Assembly (NCBI RefSeq): GCF_000452705.1
Contig: NZ_CP007014.1
Span: 5,300,501 to 5,364,500, forward strand
Length of the DNA stretch: 64,000 nt
DNA from: Pseudomonas syringae CC1557
GTDB lineage: Bacteria; Pseudomonadota; Gammaproteobacteria; Pseudomonadales; Pseudomonadaceae
Direction: 5' to 3'
The notes beneath the pieces were generated by a model. It was not told the origin of the DNA. It was given only the letters and a program-made list of their open reading frames with translations, and did no database searches. Made by a program: the position numbers and the translations under genes. Below are positions 1-10,946 of this stretch, in pieces; position 1 is the first letter of the stretch; every line of letters begins with the position of its first letter.

Positions 1-543
1 ACGCTGGAAATCGCCAATGAAATGGGCATCAGCCCGGGTAATCTGTATTACCACTTTCATGGCAAGGAGCCACTGATTATGGCGCTGTTCGAGCGCTTTC
101 AGTCCGAGCTGACGCCGCTCCTCGACCCGCCATCGGATGCCCGCCTTGAGGCCGAGGATTACTGGGTGTTCCTGCACCTGATCGTCGAGCGGCTGTCGCA
201 CTATCGGTTTCTGTTTCAGGACCTGTCCAATCTTGCAGGACGGCTGCCAAAGCTGGCTCGGGGTATCCGCAACCTGCTCAACGCACTCAAGCGCACCCTC
301 GCCTCGCTGCTGGCGCGCCTGAAATCCCAAGGGCAACTGGTCAGCGAAACCCAGGCACTTGGGCAACTGGTGGAACAGATCACCATGACCTTGCTGTTCT
401 CCCTGGACTACCAGCGCATCCTGGGCCGTGAGGGTGAAGTGCGGGTGGTGGTCTACCAGATCATGATGCTGGTCACCCCTCACCTGCTGCCCACCTCAAG
501 ACCCGCCGCCGAGCGACTGGCGATGGAGTACCTGGACGGTTAG
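1..543 (+). CDS. phaD: PhaD-like TetR-family regulator (5' end missing)
   Basis: The reading frame is open from base 1 (TLEIANEMGISPGNLYYHFHG), so the gene starts left of the window. These residues are the second half of a TetR helix-turn-helix, with the recognition-helix signature ISPGNLYYHF. The rest is an all-helical ligand/dimer domain. In pseudomonads PhaD is the TetR-type regulator of medium-chain polyhydroxyalkanoate genes, encoded last in the phaC1-phaZ-phaC2-phaD run and facing phaI-phaF, which is the arrangement seen here. The family call is firm; the phaD name rests on this context. Confidence 0.85.
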   Translation, partial: TLEIANEMGISPGNLYYHFHGKEPLIMALFERFQSELTPLLDPPSDARLEAEDYWVFLHLIVERLSHYRFLFQDLSNLAGRLPKLARGIRNLLNALKRTLASLLARLKSQGQLVSETQALGQLVEQITMTLLFSLDYQRILGREGEVRVVVYQIMMLVTPHLLPTSRPAAERLAMEYLDG

Positions 544-587
544 GCGTGCGGGTTAGCGTGCCCATGCGTGATGAGCGATAACCTCAA

Positions 588-780
588 CTATCGTGCGGCG
601 CTCTGCGTCGCCATGCCGTTATGGACGCTCTGCGTCCGATCGTGAGTCCGTGGTGCAGCGCAAATGTGTGACGCGGAGCGTCATGACAGGCATTCCCATG
701 CTGGAGCGTGAGGAACGATCATCCCAACTATCGTGCGACGCTCCGCGTCGCCATGCCGTTGTGGACGCTCTGCGTCCGAC
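588..780. repeat. Interspersed GACGC palindromic repeats, inverted pair
   Basis: The gap between phaD and phaF (544-853) holds no gene. A first unit ends in GGACGCTCTGCGTCC (623-637). A second, larger unit runs from about 668 to 780 and is an imperfect head-to-head pair: its left arm has GACGCGGAGCGTC and GAGCGTGAGGAACGAT, and its right arm carries the reverse complement, with GACGCTCCGCGTC and GGACGCTCTGCGTCC. The same family recurs at least seven more times in the window. It looks like a REP/BIME-type non-coding element. Confidence 0.75.
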
Positions 781-805
781 CTTGAGTGTGTGCGCCTGAA
801 AAGCA

Positions 806-837
806 AAAAGCCCGCCTGTTTTGCAGGGCGGGCTTTT
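806..837 (-). terminator. Rho-independent terminator of phaI-phaF
   Basis: An 11-bp stem (806-816 pairs with 827-837) is built on GCCCGCC/GGCGGGC. Read on the - strand it is followed by TTTTTGCTTTT. It lies 17 bases beyond the phaF stop. A short T tract on the other strand means it could also stop transcription coming from phaD. Confidence 0.85.
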
Positions 838-853
838 CGGTTGCTGCCTGTTA

Positions 854-1636
854 TCAGGAAGAGCTGACGGGTGTTTCCGGTGCAGCCGACGGTGCGGGTG
901 TTGCAGTCGTGTTGCTGGAAGGAGTTGCTGACGCAGATGGCTTGGCGGCGGTTTTGACAGCCGGTTTTCTGGCTGCGGGCTTTTTCGCTGCCGCAGGTTT
1001 GGCTGCTGCCTTGGCTTTGCTAGCGGTCGCAGTCGCGGCTTTGTTGGCCGCCGCTACCGGCTTGGCCGCTGCTTTCTTCACGGCAGGTTTGGCCGCTGCG
1101 GTTTTATTGGCTGCTTTATCCGCCGCTTTGGCGACGGGCTTGGCGGCTGCCTTGACCAACGGTTTGGCCGCACTCTTCGGCGCGGGTTTGGCCGCTGGGG
1201 TGCGTGAAGCAACAGGCTTGGCTTTCTCGCCGGTCAACAGTTCGATCTGACGAGTCAACTGATCGACCTTGCTGTGCAGCGACTGAACTTCGTTGCGGCT
1301 TGGTACGCCCAGACGTGAAATGGCACTGTTCAGGCGCTTGTCGAAAGCGCCTTCAAGCTCACTCCACTTGCCCAACGCGAGGTCTTTCACGTCACCGACG
1401 CGGGACTTGGCCGTCTTGGCAGTGTCTTTGACGTCATCCAGCTGCTTCTGCGCTTCTACCTTGGTCAGTTTCTCGGCCTTCTCGCCGTCCTTTACCAGCG
1501 TCTCGAAAAGCTTGTTGCCGTCGTTGCTTATTTTGGAATAAGCACCCAGACCCGCCAGCCAGATCTGCCGCGAGTACTTCTCAACCTCGCCAATCCATGA
1601 GCTGCCTTCTTTGTCGATCTTCTTCTTGCCAGCCAT
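854..1636 (-). CDS. phaF: PHA granule-associated phasin PhaF with histone-like tail
   Basis: A 260-residue phasin. The N-terminal half has the PHA-binding amphipathic region (SRQIWLAGLGAYSKISNDG) and a coiled stretch. The C-terminal half (from about residue 130) is made of AAKPA-type repeats resembling histone H1, which in P. putida PhaF binds DNA and helps share granules between daughter cells. The frame is open further upstream, but the ATG at 1636 has a strong AAGGAG site just before it and gives the usual PhaF start MAGKKK. It follows phaI with a 10-base gap, and the pair ends at the terminator at 806-837. Confidence 0.93.
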   Translation of the reverse strand: MAGKKKIDKEGSSWIGEVEKYSRQIWLAGLGAYSKISNDGNKLFETLVKDGEKAEKLTKVEAQKQLDDVKDTAKTAKSRVGDVKDLALGKWSELEGAFDKRLNSAISRLGVPSRNEVQSLHSKVDQLTRQIELLTGEKAKPVASRTPAAKPAPKSAAKPLVKAAAKPVAKAADKAANKTAAAKPAVKKAAAKPVAAANKAATATASKAKAAAKPAAAKKPAARKPAVKTAAKPSASATPSSNTTATPAPSAAPETPVSSS

Positions 1637-1646
1637 CCTGCTCTCC

Positions 1647-2120
1647 TTATTGTCCAGACCCGGAACGTTTGAGCCGTTGTGGCCCGGAGCGTTCGAGCTT
1701 TTGGGGCGCGACACGTTCAAGCAATGCTGTCAGCTCATCGAGCTTGGCAGAGAGCGTGTCTACATCATGTTTAGACGGGATACCGATCCGGTTCAAGGCT
1801 TTCGCGACGCGACGGTCGAAAGCACTCTCGATTCTGTCGAGTTGCGCCCCGACTCGGCCTTTGGCGTAAGACACTTCGCCCTTGATCGAATCGATCTCGC
1901 TGTTGGCGGCAAGACGTTGTGCGTCGAAGGTTTTGCGGACGTCTTTCTCGGTTTCTTCGCCCGCCCTGATCAGCTCTCTGACGTACTGCGAGCCGTCTTC
2001 ATTGACCCGGGCATAGGCACCGAGCCCGGCCAGCCAGATCTTGCGTGCATACAGCCGCACGTCAGTGAGTGTGGAAGCCTGTTCGTCTTCGAGTTTTTTC
2101 TTCGTGTTCGCTCTGGCCAT
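1647..2120 (-). CDS. phaI: PHA granule-associated phasin PhaI
   Basis: A 157-residue phasin with the same core as PhaF (ARKIWLAGLGAYARVNEDGSQYVRELIRAGEE) but without the Lys/Ala repeat tail. It is expected on the surface of polyhydroxyalkanoate granules. The start at 2120 (MARANTKKK) has GAGGTG upstream; the frame extends 14 codons further but without a better site. The C-terminus is a basic tail rich in Arg, Ser and Gly (ERSGPQRLKRSGSGQ), so the protein is a little longer than the roughly 140-residue P. putida form as I recall it. First gene of the phaI-phaF operon. Confidence 0.92.
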   Translation of the reverse strand: MARANTKKKLEDEQASTLTDVRLYARKIWLAGLGAYARVNEDGSQYVRELIRAGEETEKDVRKTFDAQRLAANSEIDSIKGEVSYAKGRVGAQLDRIESAFDRRVAKALNRIGIPSKHDVDTLSAKLDELTALLERVAPQKLERSGPQRLKRSGSGQ

Positions 2121-2223
2121 GGTGCACCTCATGCTCGAAAGTTGAAGGAACCGCCCCTGCAAAGGGCATGGGCCTGACGCTACGGAGAAAAATTAGAATC
2201 CTCACCCTAGTCTGGATGCGGGT

Positions 2224-2502
2224 TCAGGCCGCCAGTGCCTTGTCCAGCACGCGCTCGACTTCGCTCTTGATCGAACCGCTCATCGCCGAGAGGATGAAGT
2301 TCAGCTCGATGTTGATGCGAATCAGCGCTTCTTCCACGTCGACCCGGCCTTTGGCGCCCTTGCCCTCCAGTTTTACCGTGTCGCCCGCCCACTCATGGGC
2401 CAGACCGTATTTTTCGGCCAGTTTCTCGACCAACTGATCGGCCTTCGTCCGAGCCTTTTCCAGGCCCAGTGTGTGCGGGCGTTCAACGGTTATCTTGGCC
2501 AT
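2224..2502 (-). CDS. Small polyhydroxyalkanoic acid system family protein
   Basis: A 92-residue protein starting MAKITVERPHTLGLEKA, with AAGGAA upstream of the ATG at 2502. The pattern of an early RPHTLG motif, alternating charged helix and a C-terminal LNFILSAMSGSIKSEVERVLDKAL helix matches the small PHA-granule-region family often found beside phaI-phaF. Its biochemical role is not established. It lies upstream of phaI on the same strand with about 100 bases between, so it may share or precede the phaI promoter. Confidence 0.8.
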   Translation of the reverse strand: MAKITVERPHTLGLEKARTKADQLVEKLAEKYGLAHEWAGDTVKLEGKGAKGRVDVEEALIRINIELNFILSAMSGSIKSEVERVLDKALAA

Positions 2503-2645
2503 GGGGGAGTTCCTTGATCGTCGGATGAAATGCGGCGCAACTATATACATCCGCCTGCATCCAAGAAAGCGTTGCTGGTGAGCCTTGTCAAGACAAAGCC
2601 GGCCTTGGCGATTAGAATGACTGCACTCTATTCCGGTGAAGCGAT

Positions 2646-3415
2646 ATGAACGATCAGCGCAAAGGCAGCGATGCCGAACCTACGACTCACTTCGGTTACA
2701 AACATGTGCCGGAAAGCCAGAAGGCAGAAAAAGTCGCTGAGGTTTTCCATTCGGTTGCGGCCAAGTACGACCTGATGAACGACCTTCTGTCCGGCGGCAT
2801 GCACCGTCTGTGGAAACGTTTCGCCATCGAGCTCTCAGGCGTTCGCAGCGGCAACCGTGTGTTGGACATTGCTGGCGGCACGGGTGACCTGACCCGCAAA
2901 TTCTCGAAACTGGTTGGTCCGACCGGCCATGTGGTGCTGGCCGACATCAACGCCTCCATGCTCAAGGTCGGGCGCGACCGCCTGCTGGACCTTGGTGTGG
3001 CGGGCAACGTCGAGTTCGTCCAGGCCGACGCTGAAAAGCTGCCGTTTCCGGACAACCATTTCGACTGCGTGACCATCGCCTTCGGCCTGCGCAACGTGAC
3101 GCACAAGGAAGACGCACTGCGCTCCATGCTGCGCGTGCTCAAGCCCGGTGGTCGCCTGCTGGTGCTGGAATTCTCCAAGCCGACCAGCAAGCTGATGTCC
3201 AAGGCTTACGACGCCTACTCGTTCGCGTTCATGCCGTTGATGGGCAAACTGGTCACCAACGATGCGGAAAGCTACCGCTACCTGGCCGAGTCGATCCGCA
3301 TGCATCCGAATCAGGAATCTCTCAAGTCAATGATGGTAGACGCCGGTTTTGACCGGGTGACCTACCACAACATGACCTCCGGCATTGTCGCCCTGCATCG
3401 CGGCATCAAACCCTG

Positions 3416-3416
<1 letters not shown>
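2646..3416 (+). CDS. ubiE: Ubiquinone/menaquinone C-methyltransferase UbiE
   Basis: A 256-residue class I SAM methyltransferase of the UbiE/Coq5 family, which methylates the benzoquinol ring in ubiquinone synthesis. Motif I is [15 protein letters not shown], and the family signatures [17 protein letters not shown] near residue 40 and the [13 protein letters not shown] segment are intact. Length is typical. Its stop overlaps the start of ubiJ by one base, so ubiE, ubiJ and ubiB are probably one transcript. Confidence 0.97.
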
Positions 3417-5655
<2,239 letters not shown>

Positions 5656-5722
5656 CCAGCAGCGTATGGCGCTGGCACACTGTTCAATCCGCCGGGCCTG
5701 AAGTCCGGCTGCCGGAGTAGAT

Positions 5723-6115
5723 ATGAAAGACTGGCTGGACGAGATTCACTGGAACAGCGACGGTCTGGTGCCTGCAATCGCTCAGGATCACAAGACCGGT
5801 CGGGTACTGATGATGGCCTGGATGAACCGCGAGGCGCTGAGCCTGACGGCATCTGAAAATCGTGCAATCTATTGGTCGCGTTCGCGTGGCAAACTCTGGC
5901 GCAAGGGTGAAGAATCCGGTCATGTGCAAAAGCTGCATGAGCTGCGCCTCGACTGTGACGCCGACGTCATTATCCTGATGGTCGAGCAGATCGGTGGCAT
6001 CGCCTGCCATACCGGCCGCGAAAGTTGCTTCTACCGTATATACGAAAATTCAGGCTGGAAGACCGTAGACCCGGTTTTGAAAGATCCTGACGCTATTTAC
6101 CCGGCAGGCCACTGA
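5723..6115 (+). CDS. hisI: Phosphoribosyl-AMP cyclohydrolase HisI
   Basis: A 130-residue enzyme of histidine synthesis that opens the purine ring of phosphoribosyl-AMP. Family signatures [29 protein letters not shown] and [11 protein letters not shown], including the zinc-binding cysteines, are all present. GGAG precedes the ATG. HisI and HisE are separate proteins here, not fused as in enterobacteria; hisE follows after two bases. Confidence 0.97.
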   Translation: MKDWLDEIHWNSDGLVPAIAQDHKTGRVLMMAWMNREALSLTASENRAIYWSRSRGKLWRKGEESGHVQKLHELRLDCDADVIILMVEQIGGIACHTGRESCFYRIYENSGWKTVDPVLKDPDAIYPAGH

Positions 6116-6117
6116 AC

Positions 6118-6450
6118 ATGACTGATACGTTGTCCCGCCTCGCAGAGGTGCTGGAGTCGCGCAAGGACGCAGCCGCCGACAGCTCTTACGTCGCCAGCCT
6201 GTACCATAAGGGCCTGAACAAGATTCTGGAAAAGCTGGGCGAAGAGTCGATTGAAACGATCATCGCCGCCAAGGACGCTGCGGTCAGCGGTGATTGCAGC
6301 GATGTGATCTACGAGACGGCTGACCTGTGGTTTCACAGCATGGTTATGCTCGCCGCACTGGGTCAGCATCCACAGGCCGTGCTCGACGAGCTGGATCGCC
6401 GCTTCGGGCTGTCCGGACACGCCGAAAAAGCCGCTCGCACGGCAGAATAA
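6118..6450 (+). CDS. hisE: Phosphoribosyl-ATP pyrophosphatase HisE
   Basis: A 110-residue MazG-like pyrophosphohydrolase that converts phosphoribosyl-ATP to phosphoribosyl-AMP, the step before HisI. The metal-binding helices carry [14 protein letters not shown] and [16 protein letters not shown]. It starts two bases after hisI and is followed by tatA after 45 bases, so it probably belongs to the same transcript. Confidence 0.96.
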   Translation: MTDTLSRLAEVLESRKDAAADSSYVASLYHKGLNKILEKLGEESIETIIAAKDAAVSGDCSDVIYETADLWFHSMVMLAALGQHPQAVLDELDRRFGLSGHAEKAARTAE

Positions 6451-6495
6451 CGCTTAACCCCTTTCAAGCTTGAAATCTTCTACGAGGACTGTTTC

Positions 6496-6771
6496 ATGGG
6501 TATTTTTGACTGGAAACACTGGATCGTCATCCTGATCGTCGTAGTGCTGGTTTTCGGGACCAAGAAACTCAAGGGCCTGGGCAGTGATGTCGGTGAATCG
6601 ATCAAAGGCTTTCGCAAGGCCATGCATGACGATGACAAACCTGAAGAGCAACCGGCGCCCCAGCCGCAGCAGGCACAACCTGCTCCTCAGGGCTCGCCTC
6701 TGAACCAGCCGCACACCATCGACGCGCAAGCGCATAAAGTCGACGAGCCGATTCGCAAAGACCAGGTTTAA
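6496..6771 (+). CDS. tatA: Sec-independent translocase subunit TatA
   Basis: A 91-residue protein with one N-terminal membrane segment ([13 protein letters not shown]), the conserved FG hinge and the amphipathic helix [21 protein letters not shown]. The tail is Pro/Gln-rich. TatA oligomerises to form the transport path for folded proteins with twin-arginine signals. First gene of tatABC, four bases before tatB. Confidence 0.97.
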   Translation: MGIFDWKHWIVILIVVVLVFGTKKLKGLGSDVGESIKGFRKAMHDDDKPEEQPAPQPQQAQPAPQGSPLNQPHTIDAQAHKVDEPIRKDQV

Positions 6772-6775
6772 GCCC

Positions 6776-7237
6776 ATGTTCGGTATCAGCTTCTCTGAAC
6801 TGCTGCTTGTCGGCCTGGTTGCCTTGCTGGTGCTGGGTCCCGAGCGCCTGCCAGGTGCTGCACGCACCGCAGGCTTATGGATCGGTCGGTTGAAGCGCAG
6901 CTTCAATGCGATCAAACAGGAAGTTGAACGTGAAATCGGGGCCGATGAAATTCGTCGGCAGCTGCACAACGAGCACATTGTTTCGCTGGAAGACGAAGCG
7001 CGGAAAATGTTCGCTCAGAATCAGCCTCCCGAGCCTCCTTACCAACCGGTAAATCCGGCACCCGCAGCGGCGCAGGCGGAATCCGCAGCCCCAGCCCATC
7101 ACGAGATCGGTCCAGCAGAACCTGCGGTACCGAAAACCGCTCTGTCGCTGGAAAAAAACGCGAAGCCGACTGACGCTTCCGTGCCGCCTCCGACGCCTCC
7201 CGTCCACGATTCGTCATTGCCACCGCGAGCCCCATGA
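6776..7237 (+). CDS. tatB: Sec-independent translocase subunit TatB
   Basis: A 153-residue protein with the TatB pattern: N-terminal membrane helix with Glu8 ([26 protein letters not shown]), then a long charged amphipathic helix and a Pro/Ala-rich tail. TatB and TatC form the receptor for twin-arginine signal peptides. Its stop overlaps the tatC ATG by four bases. Confidence 0.97.
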   Translation: MFGISFSELLLVGLVALLVLGPERLPGAARTAGLWIGRLKRSFNAIKQEVEREIGADEIRRQLHNEHIVSLEDEARKMFAQNQPPEPPYQPVNPAPAAAQAESAAPAHHEIGPAEPAVPKTALSLEKNAKPTDASVPPPTPPVHDSSLPPRAP

Positions 7238-8034
7238 GCGCTGATATCCCGGAAAACGATCAGCAGATGCCGCTGATCTCGCACCTCACCGAGCTGCGTA
7301 CACGTCTGTTGCGTTGTGTTGCGGCAGTGTTCCTGATTTTTGCCGGCCTGTTCTACTTCACGCAGAAGATCTACACGCTGGTGTCGGCACCGCTACGGGT
7401 CTATCTGCCGGAAGGCGCAACGATGATCGCCACGGACGTGGCGTCGCCGTTCATCACGCCATTCAAGCTGACCATGATGGTTGCGCTGTTCCTGTCCATG
7501 CCGGTGATCCTGCATCAGATCTGGGGCTTCATTGCGCCGGGCCTGTACAAGCATGAAAAGCGTGTGGCCATTCCGCTGCTGGTCTCCAGCATCATCCTGT
7601 TCTACGCGGGCATGGCGTTTGCCTACTTTCTGGTCTTCCCGATCATCTTCCACTTCTTCGCCAGCGTGACACCGGAAGGCGTGTCGATGATGACCGATAT
7701 CGCCAGTTATCTGGACTTCGTGATGACGTTGTTCTTCGCCTTCGGCGTGGCCTTCGAAATTCCGGTGGCGGTGGTACTGCTGGTCTGGATCGGCATCGTC
7801 GACGTGAAGTACCTGAAGAAGATTCGCCCTTACGTGGTCATTGGCTGCTTTGTGATCGGCATGATTCTGACCCCGCCGGACATCTTCTCGCAAACCCTGC
7901 TGGCCGTACCGATGTGGCTGCTGTTCGAACTGGGCATCCTGTGCAGCTCGATGATCAAGAAGCGCGGCGAGCACCCGGACGACCAGGTGGAAGACACTGA
8001 CAAGCCGGATCAGCCACCCGCGACCACACCGTGA
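7234..8034 (+). CDS. tatC: Sec-independent translocase subunit TatC
   Basis: A 266-residue polytopic membrane protein with the family start [15 protein letters not shown] and six predicted membrane segments, including [11 protein letters not shown] and [25 protein letters not shown]. It is the core signal-peptide receptor of the Tat system. The stop is embedded in the GTGA start of rsmE, so the two are likely coupled. Confidence 0.98.
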   Translation: MSADIPENDQQMPLISHLTELRTRLLRCVAAVFLIFAGLFYFTQKIYTLVSAPLRVYLPEGATMIATDVASPFITPFKLTMMVALFLSMPVILHQIWGFIAPGLYKHEKRVAIPLLVSSIILFYAGMAFAYFLVFPIIFHFFASVTPEGVSMMTDIASYLDFVMTLFFAFGVAFEIPVAVVLLVWIGIVDVKYLKKIRPYVVIGCFVIGMILTPPDIFSQTLLAVPMWLLFELGILCSSMIKKRGEHPDDQVEDTDKPDQPPATTP

Positions 8035-8738
8035 ACCTGCTGTTGCTCGAAGAGGCCGACTTCATTGCGGCCGACCGGGTGATCCTGCGTGACCGGCGCC
8101 TCAAGCACATGCAAGAGGTGCATCGCGCCGAGGTTGGTGACAGTTTGCGGGTCGGCCGAATCAACGGCCTGCTGGGCAGTGCCGAACTGCTGCGCCTTGA
8201 AGCTCATGAAGCCGAGCTGCGTGTTGTGCTGGATGTCGAACCGCCCGCAAAGCTGCCGCTGACCTTGCTGCTCGCGCTGCCGCGTCCCAAGATGCTGCGC
8301 CGGGTATTTCAGACCATCGCAACCATGGGCGTGCCCAGGGTGGTGTTGCTGAACAGCTATCGGGTTGAAAAAAGCTTCTGGCAGACGCCCTTTCTGGAGC
8401 CGGCGGCCATCCGCGAGCAGTTGATTCTCGGCCTGGAACAGGCACGCGACAGCGTGCTGCCCGAGATCATCACCGAAAAGCGCTTCAAACCGTTCGTGGA
8501 AGACCGCCTGCCGCAGCTGGCTGAAGATACGCTGGGACTGATCGGCCATCCTGGCGATTTCCCTGCCTGCCCGCGCGCCGTAACAGAGCCGGTTACCTTG
8601 GCTATCGGCCCTGAAGGCGGCTGGATTCCGTATGAAGTCGAGCTCTTGCGTCAGTCCGGGTTGCAACCGGTACAACTGGGTGAACGCATTCTGCGCGTCG
8701 AAACCGCGGTAACCGCTCTGCTCGCCCGTCTGTTCTAA
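8031..8738 (+). CDS. rsmE: 16S rRNA m3U1498 methyltransferase RsmE
   Basis: A 235-residue SPOUT-family methyltransferase. The N-terminal PUA-like segment has [21 protein letters not shown]. The C-terminal knot region has [17 protein letters not shown] and [12 protein letters not shown], the SAM-binding trefoil motifs. It methylates N3 of U1498 in 16S rRNA. The GTG start is set by the four-base GTGA overlap with tatC. Confidence 0.96.
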   Translation: MNLLLLEEADFIAADRVILRDRRLKHMQEVHRAEVGDSLRVGRINGLLGSAELLRLEAHEAELRVVLDVEPPAKLPLTLLLALPRPKMLRRVFQTIATMGVPRVVLLNSYRVEKSFWQTPFLEPAAIREQLILGLEQARDSVLPEIITEKRFKPFVEDRLPQLAEDTLGLIGHPGDFPACPRAVTEPVTLAIGPEGGWIPYEVELLRQSGLQPVQLGERILRVETAVTALLARLF

Positions 8739-8745
8739 GCTCTCC

Positions 8746-8790
8746 TGCATCGACTAAATAGCTTCAGTTAGATGAAGCGCGGCCGATGCA
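8746..8790. repeat. Nested inverted repeat between rsmE and a chemoreceptor
   Basis: Outer arms TGCATCG (8746-8752) and CGATGCA (8784-8790) enclose inner arms GCTTCA (8761-8766) and TGAAGC (8773-8778). It starts 7 bases after the rsmE stop and ends 35 bases before the next ATG. No T tract follows, so it is not a clear intrinsic terminator. Confidence 0.6.
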
Positions 8791-8825
8791 AGTGAAATTA
8801 ATGAATAACAGACAAAGGAGCAGTC

Positions 8826-10742
8826 ATGTCTCGTGGGTTATCTCGAAGTCTCGCAAATGCGAGTGTGAGCCTGAAATTGGCGGTCGGATTTGGCCTGGTG
8901 CTGTCGATGACCCTGATGATCTCGGCAACCGGCTGGTTCAGCAACAATGCGCTGATTGACCGCGGTGACCGCGTGACTGCCATTGCAGAAATCAACGAGC
9001 TGACACTGCAACTGCGCATCAACCGTATGCGCTATGAGGATCTGTATGACGCAGAGACCGCTGCTACGGTAAGAACCAACCTCGATCAACTCGACGCCGC
9101 TCTTCTGTTCGCCAAAGGCCTGCTGCGCTCTGCTGAAAACATCCAGCTTCTGGACCGTCAGATTCAGACGACGAACGAGTATCGCCGGTCGTTCAAAGAC
9201 ATGACCGACGCCATTGGCCTGCGCGAAACCAGCCGCACCCAGATGGGCGCCAATGCCGACAAGGCCGTGGATCAGGCAGACAAGGTCGAAGCCGAGTTGC
9301 TCAAGGCGGACAACATCCTCTCTTTCAACGGCATTGTTGGCGTCAGCAAGCTGATTCAACAGGCACGCTTCCAGGTTCGCGGTTACACCTACAGTGGCCG
9401 TCCCGATTTTGAAAAGAACGCCAATCAGGCCATTGATGAAGCGATCACTGGGATCAATACCCTGGCCGGTGACGTTTCTTCTGAATACCTGCCATTGCTG
9501 CAGCAAGCCGTTGTAGGTCTCAAGGGTTATCGTGAAGCCGTAGGGCAATACCGCGACGCTCAGGCGGCCAGCAAAGCCGCGTTGGACAAGATGACCGCGC
9601 TGGGCACTGACATGCTGGCTATCAGCAATGACATGATCGCCAGGCAAAACAAGAGCCGGGATATCGAAAGCGACAAGTCGGCGATGATGATCGCGGCTGC
9701 CACCGCTCTGGCCTTGGTGTTAAGCATTCTGGCCGCCTGGATCATCACCCGTCAGATCACCGTGCCACTCAATGAAACCCTTGAAGTGGTAGAGCGAGTC
9801 GCTTCGGGCGATCTGAGTCGCAACCTGCAGGTTGATCGCAAGGACGAGCTGGGCAAGTTGCAAAGCACCATCCAGCGCATGACTGTCAGCCTGCGTGAGC
9901 TGGTCGGCGGGATTCGCGATGGCGTGACGCAGATCGCCAGTGCCGCAGAAGAACTGTCAGCCGTGACCGAGCAGACCAGTGCCGGGGTCAACAGCCAGAA
10001 GGTAGAGACTGATCAGGTGGCCACCGCCATGCACGAAATGACGGCGACCGTTCAGGAAGTTGCGCGTAACGCCGAAGAGGCCTCCGAAGCCGCCGTAGCC
10101 GCCGATAAACAGGCCCGGGACGGCGAGCGAGTGGTTAACGAGGCGATAGCGCAAATCGAACGTCTTGCTGTAGCAGTGGGCGACTCCAGCGAAGCGATGG
10201 GTGCCCTGAAACAGGAAAGCAATCAGATCGGCAGCGTGCTGGACGTCATCAAGTCCGTCGCCCAACAGACCAACCTGCTGGCCCTGAACGCCGCCATCGA
10301 AGCCGCCCGGGCGGGAGAGGCCGGTCGCGGCTTTGCGGTGGTCGCCGACGAAGTGCGCAGCCTGGCGCAACGCACCCAGAAGTCCACCGAAGAGATTGAA
10401 GCCCTGATCGCCCGCCTGCAAAGCGGCACGCAGCAGGCGGCGACCGTCATGGACAGCAGCCGTGAGCTGAGTACCAGCAGCGTGGAACTGACGCGCCGCG
10501 CCGGTGGTTCGCTGGAAAGCATCACCAAAACCGTCTCGGCGATCCAGTCGATGAACCAGCAGATCGCAGCGGCCGCCGAGCAGCAGAGCGCGACTGCCGA
10601 AGAGATCAACCGCAGCATCATCAATGTGCGCGATATCTCGGAACAAACCTCGTCGGCCAGCGAAGAAACAGCCGCATCCAGTGTCGAGCTGGCGCGACTG
10701 GGCAACCATCTACAGGTATTGGTGAGTCGCTTCACCGTCTGA
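8826..10742 (+). CDS. Methyl-accepting chemotaxis protein, HBM-type sensor
   Basis: A 638-residue transmembrane chemoreceptor: first membrane segment about residues 17-37, periplasmic helical domain of about 250 residues, second segment about 286-308, HAMP to about 362, then the cytoplasmic signalling domain with the hairpin tip [34 protein letters not shown] split over about residues 478-511. The size and helical make-up of the sensor suggest a helical bimodular (HBM) domain as in McpS of P. putida, which senses TCA-cycle acids; the ligand here is unknown. There is no CheR-binding pentapeptide at the C-terminus (it ends SRFTV). AAAGGAG precedes the ATG. Confidence 0.9.
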   Translation: MSRGLSRSLANASVSLKLAVGFGLVLSMTLMISATGWFSNNALIDRGDRVTAIAEINELTLQLRINRMRYEDLYDAETAATVRTNLDQLDAALLFAKGLLRSAENIQLLDRQIQTTNEYRRSFKDMTDAIGLRETSRTQMGANADKAVDQADKVEAELLKADNILSFNGIVGVSKLIQQARFQVRGYTYSGRPDFEKNANQAIDEAITGINTLAGDVSSEYLPLLQQAVVGLKGYREAVGQYRDAQAASKAALDKMTALGTDMLAISNDMIARQNKSRDIESDKSAMMIAAATALALVLSILAAWIITRQITVPLNETLEVVERVASGDLSRNLQVDRKDELGKLQSTIQRMTVSLRELVGGIRDGVTQIASAAEELSAVTEQTSAGVNSQKVETDQVATAMHEMTATVQEVARNAEEASEAAVAADKQARDGERVVNEAIAQIERLAVAVGDSSEAMGALKQESNQIGSVLDVIKSVAQQTNLLALNAAIEAARAGEAGRGFAVVADEVRSLAQRTQKSTEEIEALIARLQSGTQQAATVMDSSRELSTSSVELTRRAGGSLESITKTVSAIQSMNQQIAAAAEQQSATAEEINRSIINVRDISEQTSSASEETAASSVELARLGNHLQVLVSRFTV

Positions 10743-10946
10743 TAAAACGCAGCAACTCCAGCGTTCCACCGGGGTGCGGGGGTGCTCATGCCCCTGAAAA
10801 CGTGACGCCCGTCCCCCCTCCTTCCTACTCGGAAATCTCCTACAACCATCTCAGGTCGCGCAACACATTGCCCTGCCGATGCGCTCACAACGCATGTCCA
10901 GACGCGCTCGGGACCTGCTTATGTTGGCTTATTGCAGGAGGTTGCA

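Noticed and set aside
786..1250. Ala/Leu-rich + strand open frame of 154 codons
   Set aside because: It is the antisense reading of the AAKP repeats of phaF; repetitive GC-rich codons keep the other strand open.
8753..8790. Possible flagellar sigma (FliA) promoter before the first chemoreceptor
   Set aside because: TAAA and GCCGAT are present, but the spacing is far from the 15 bases required.
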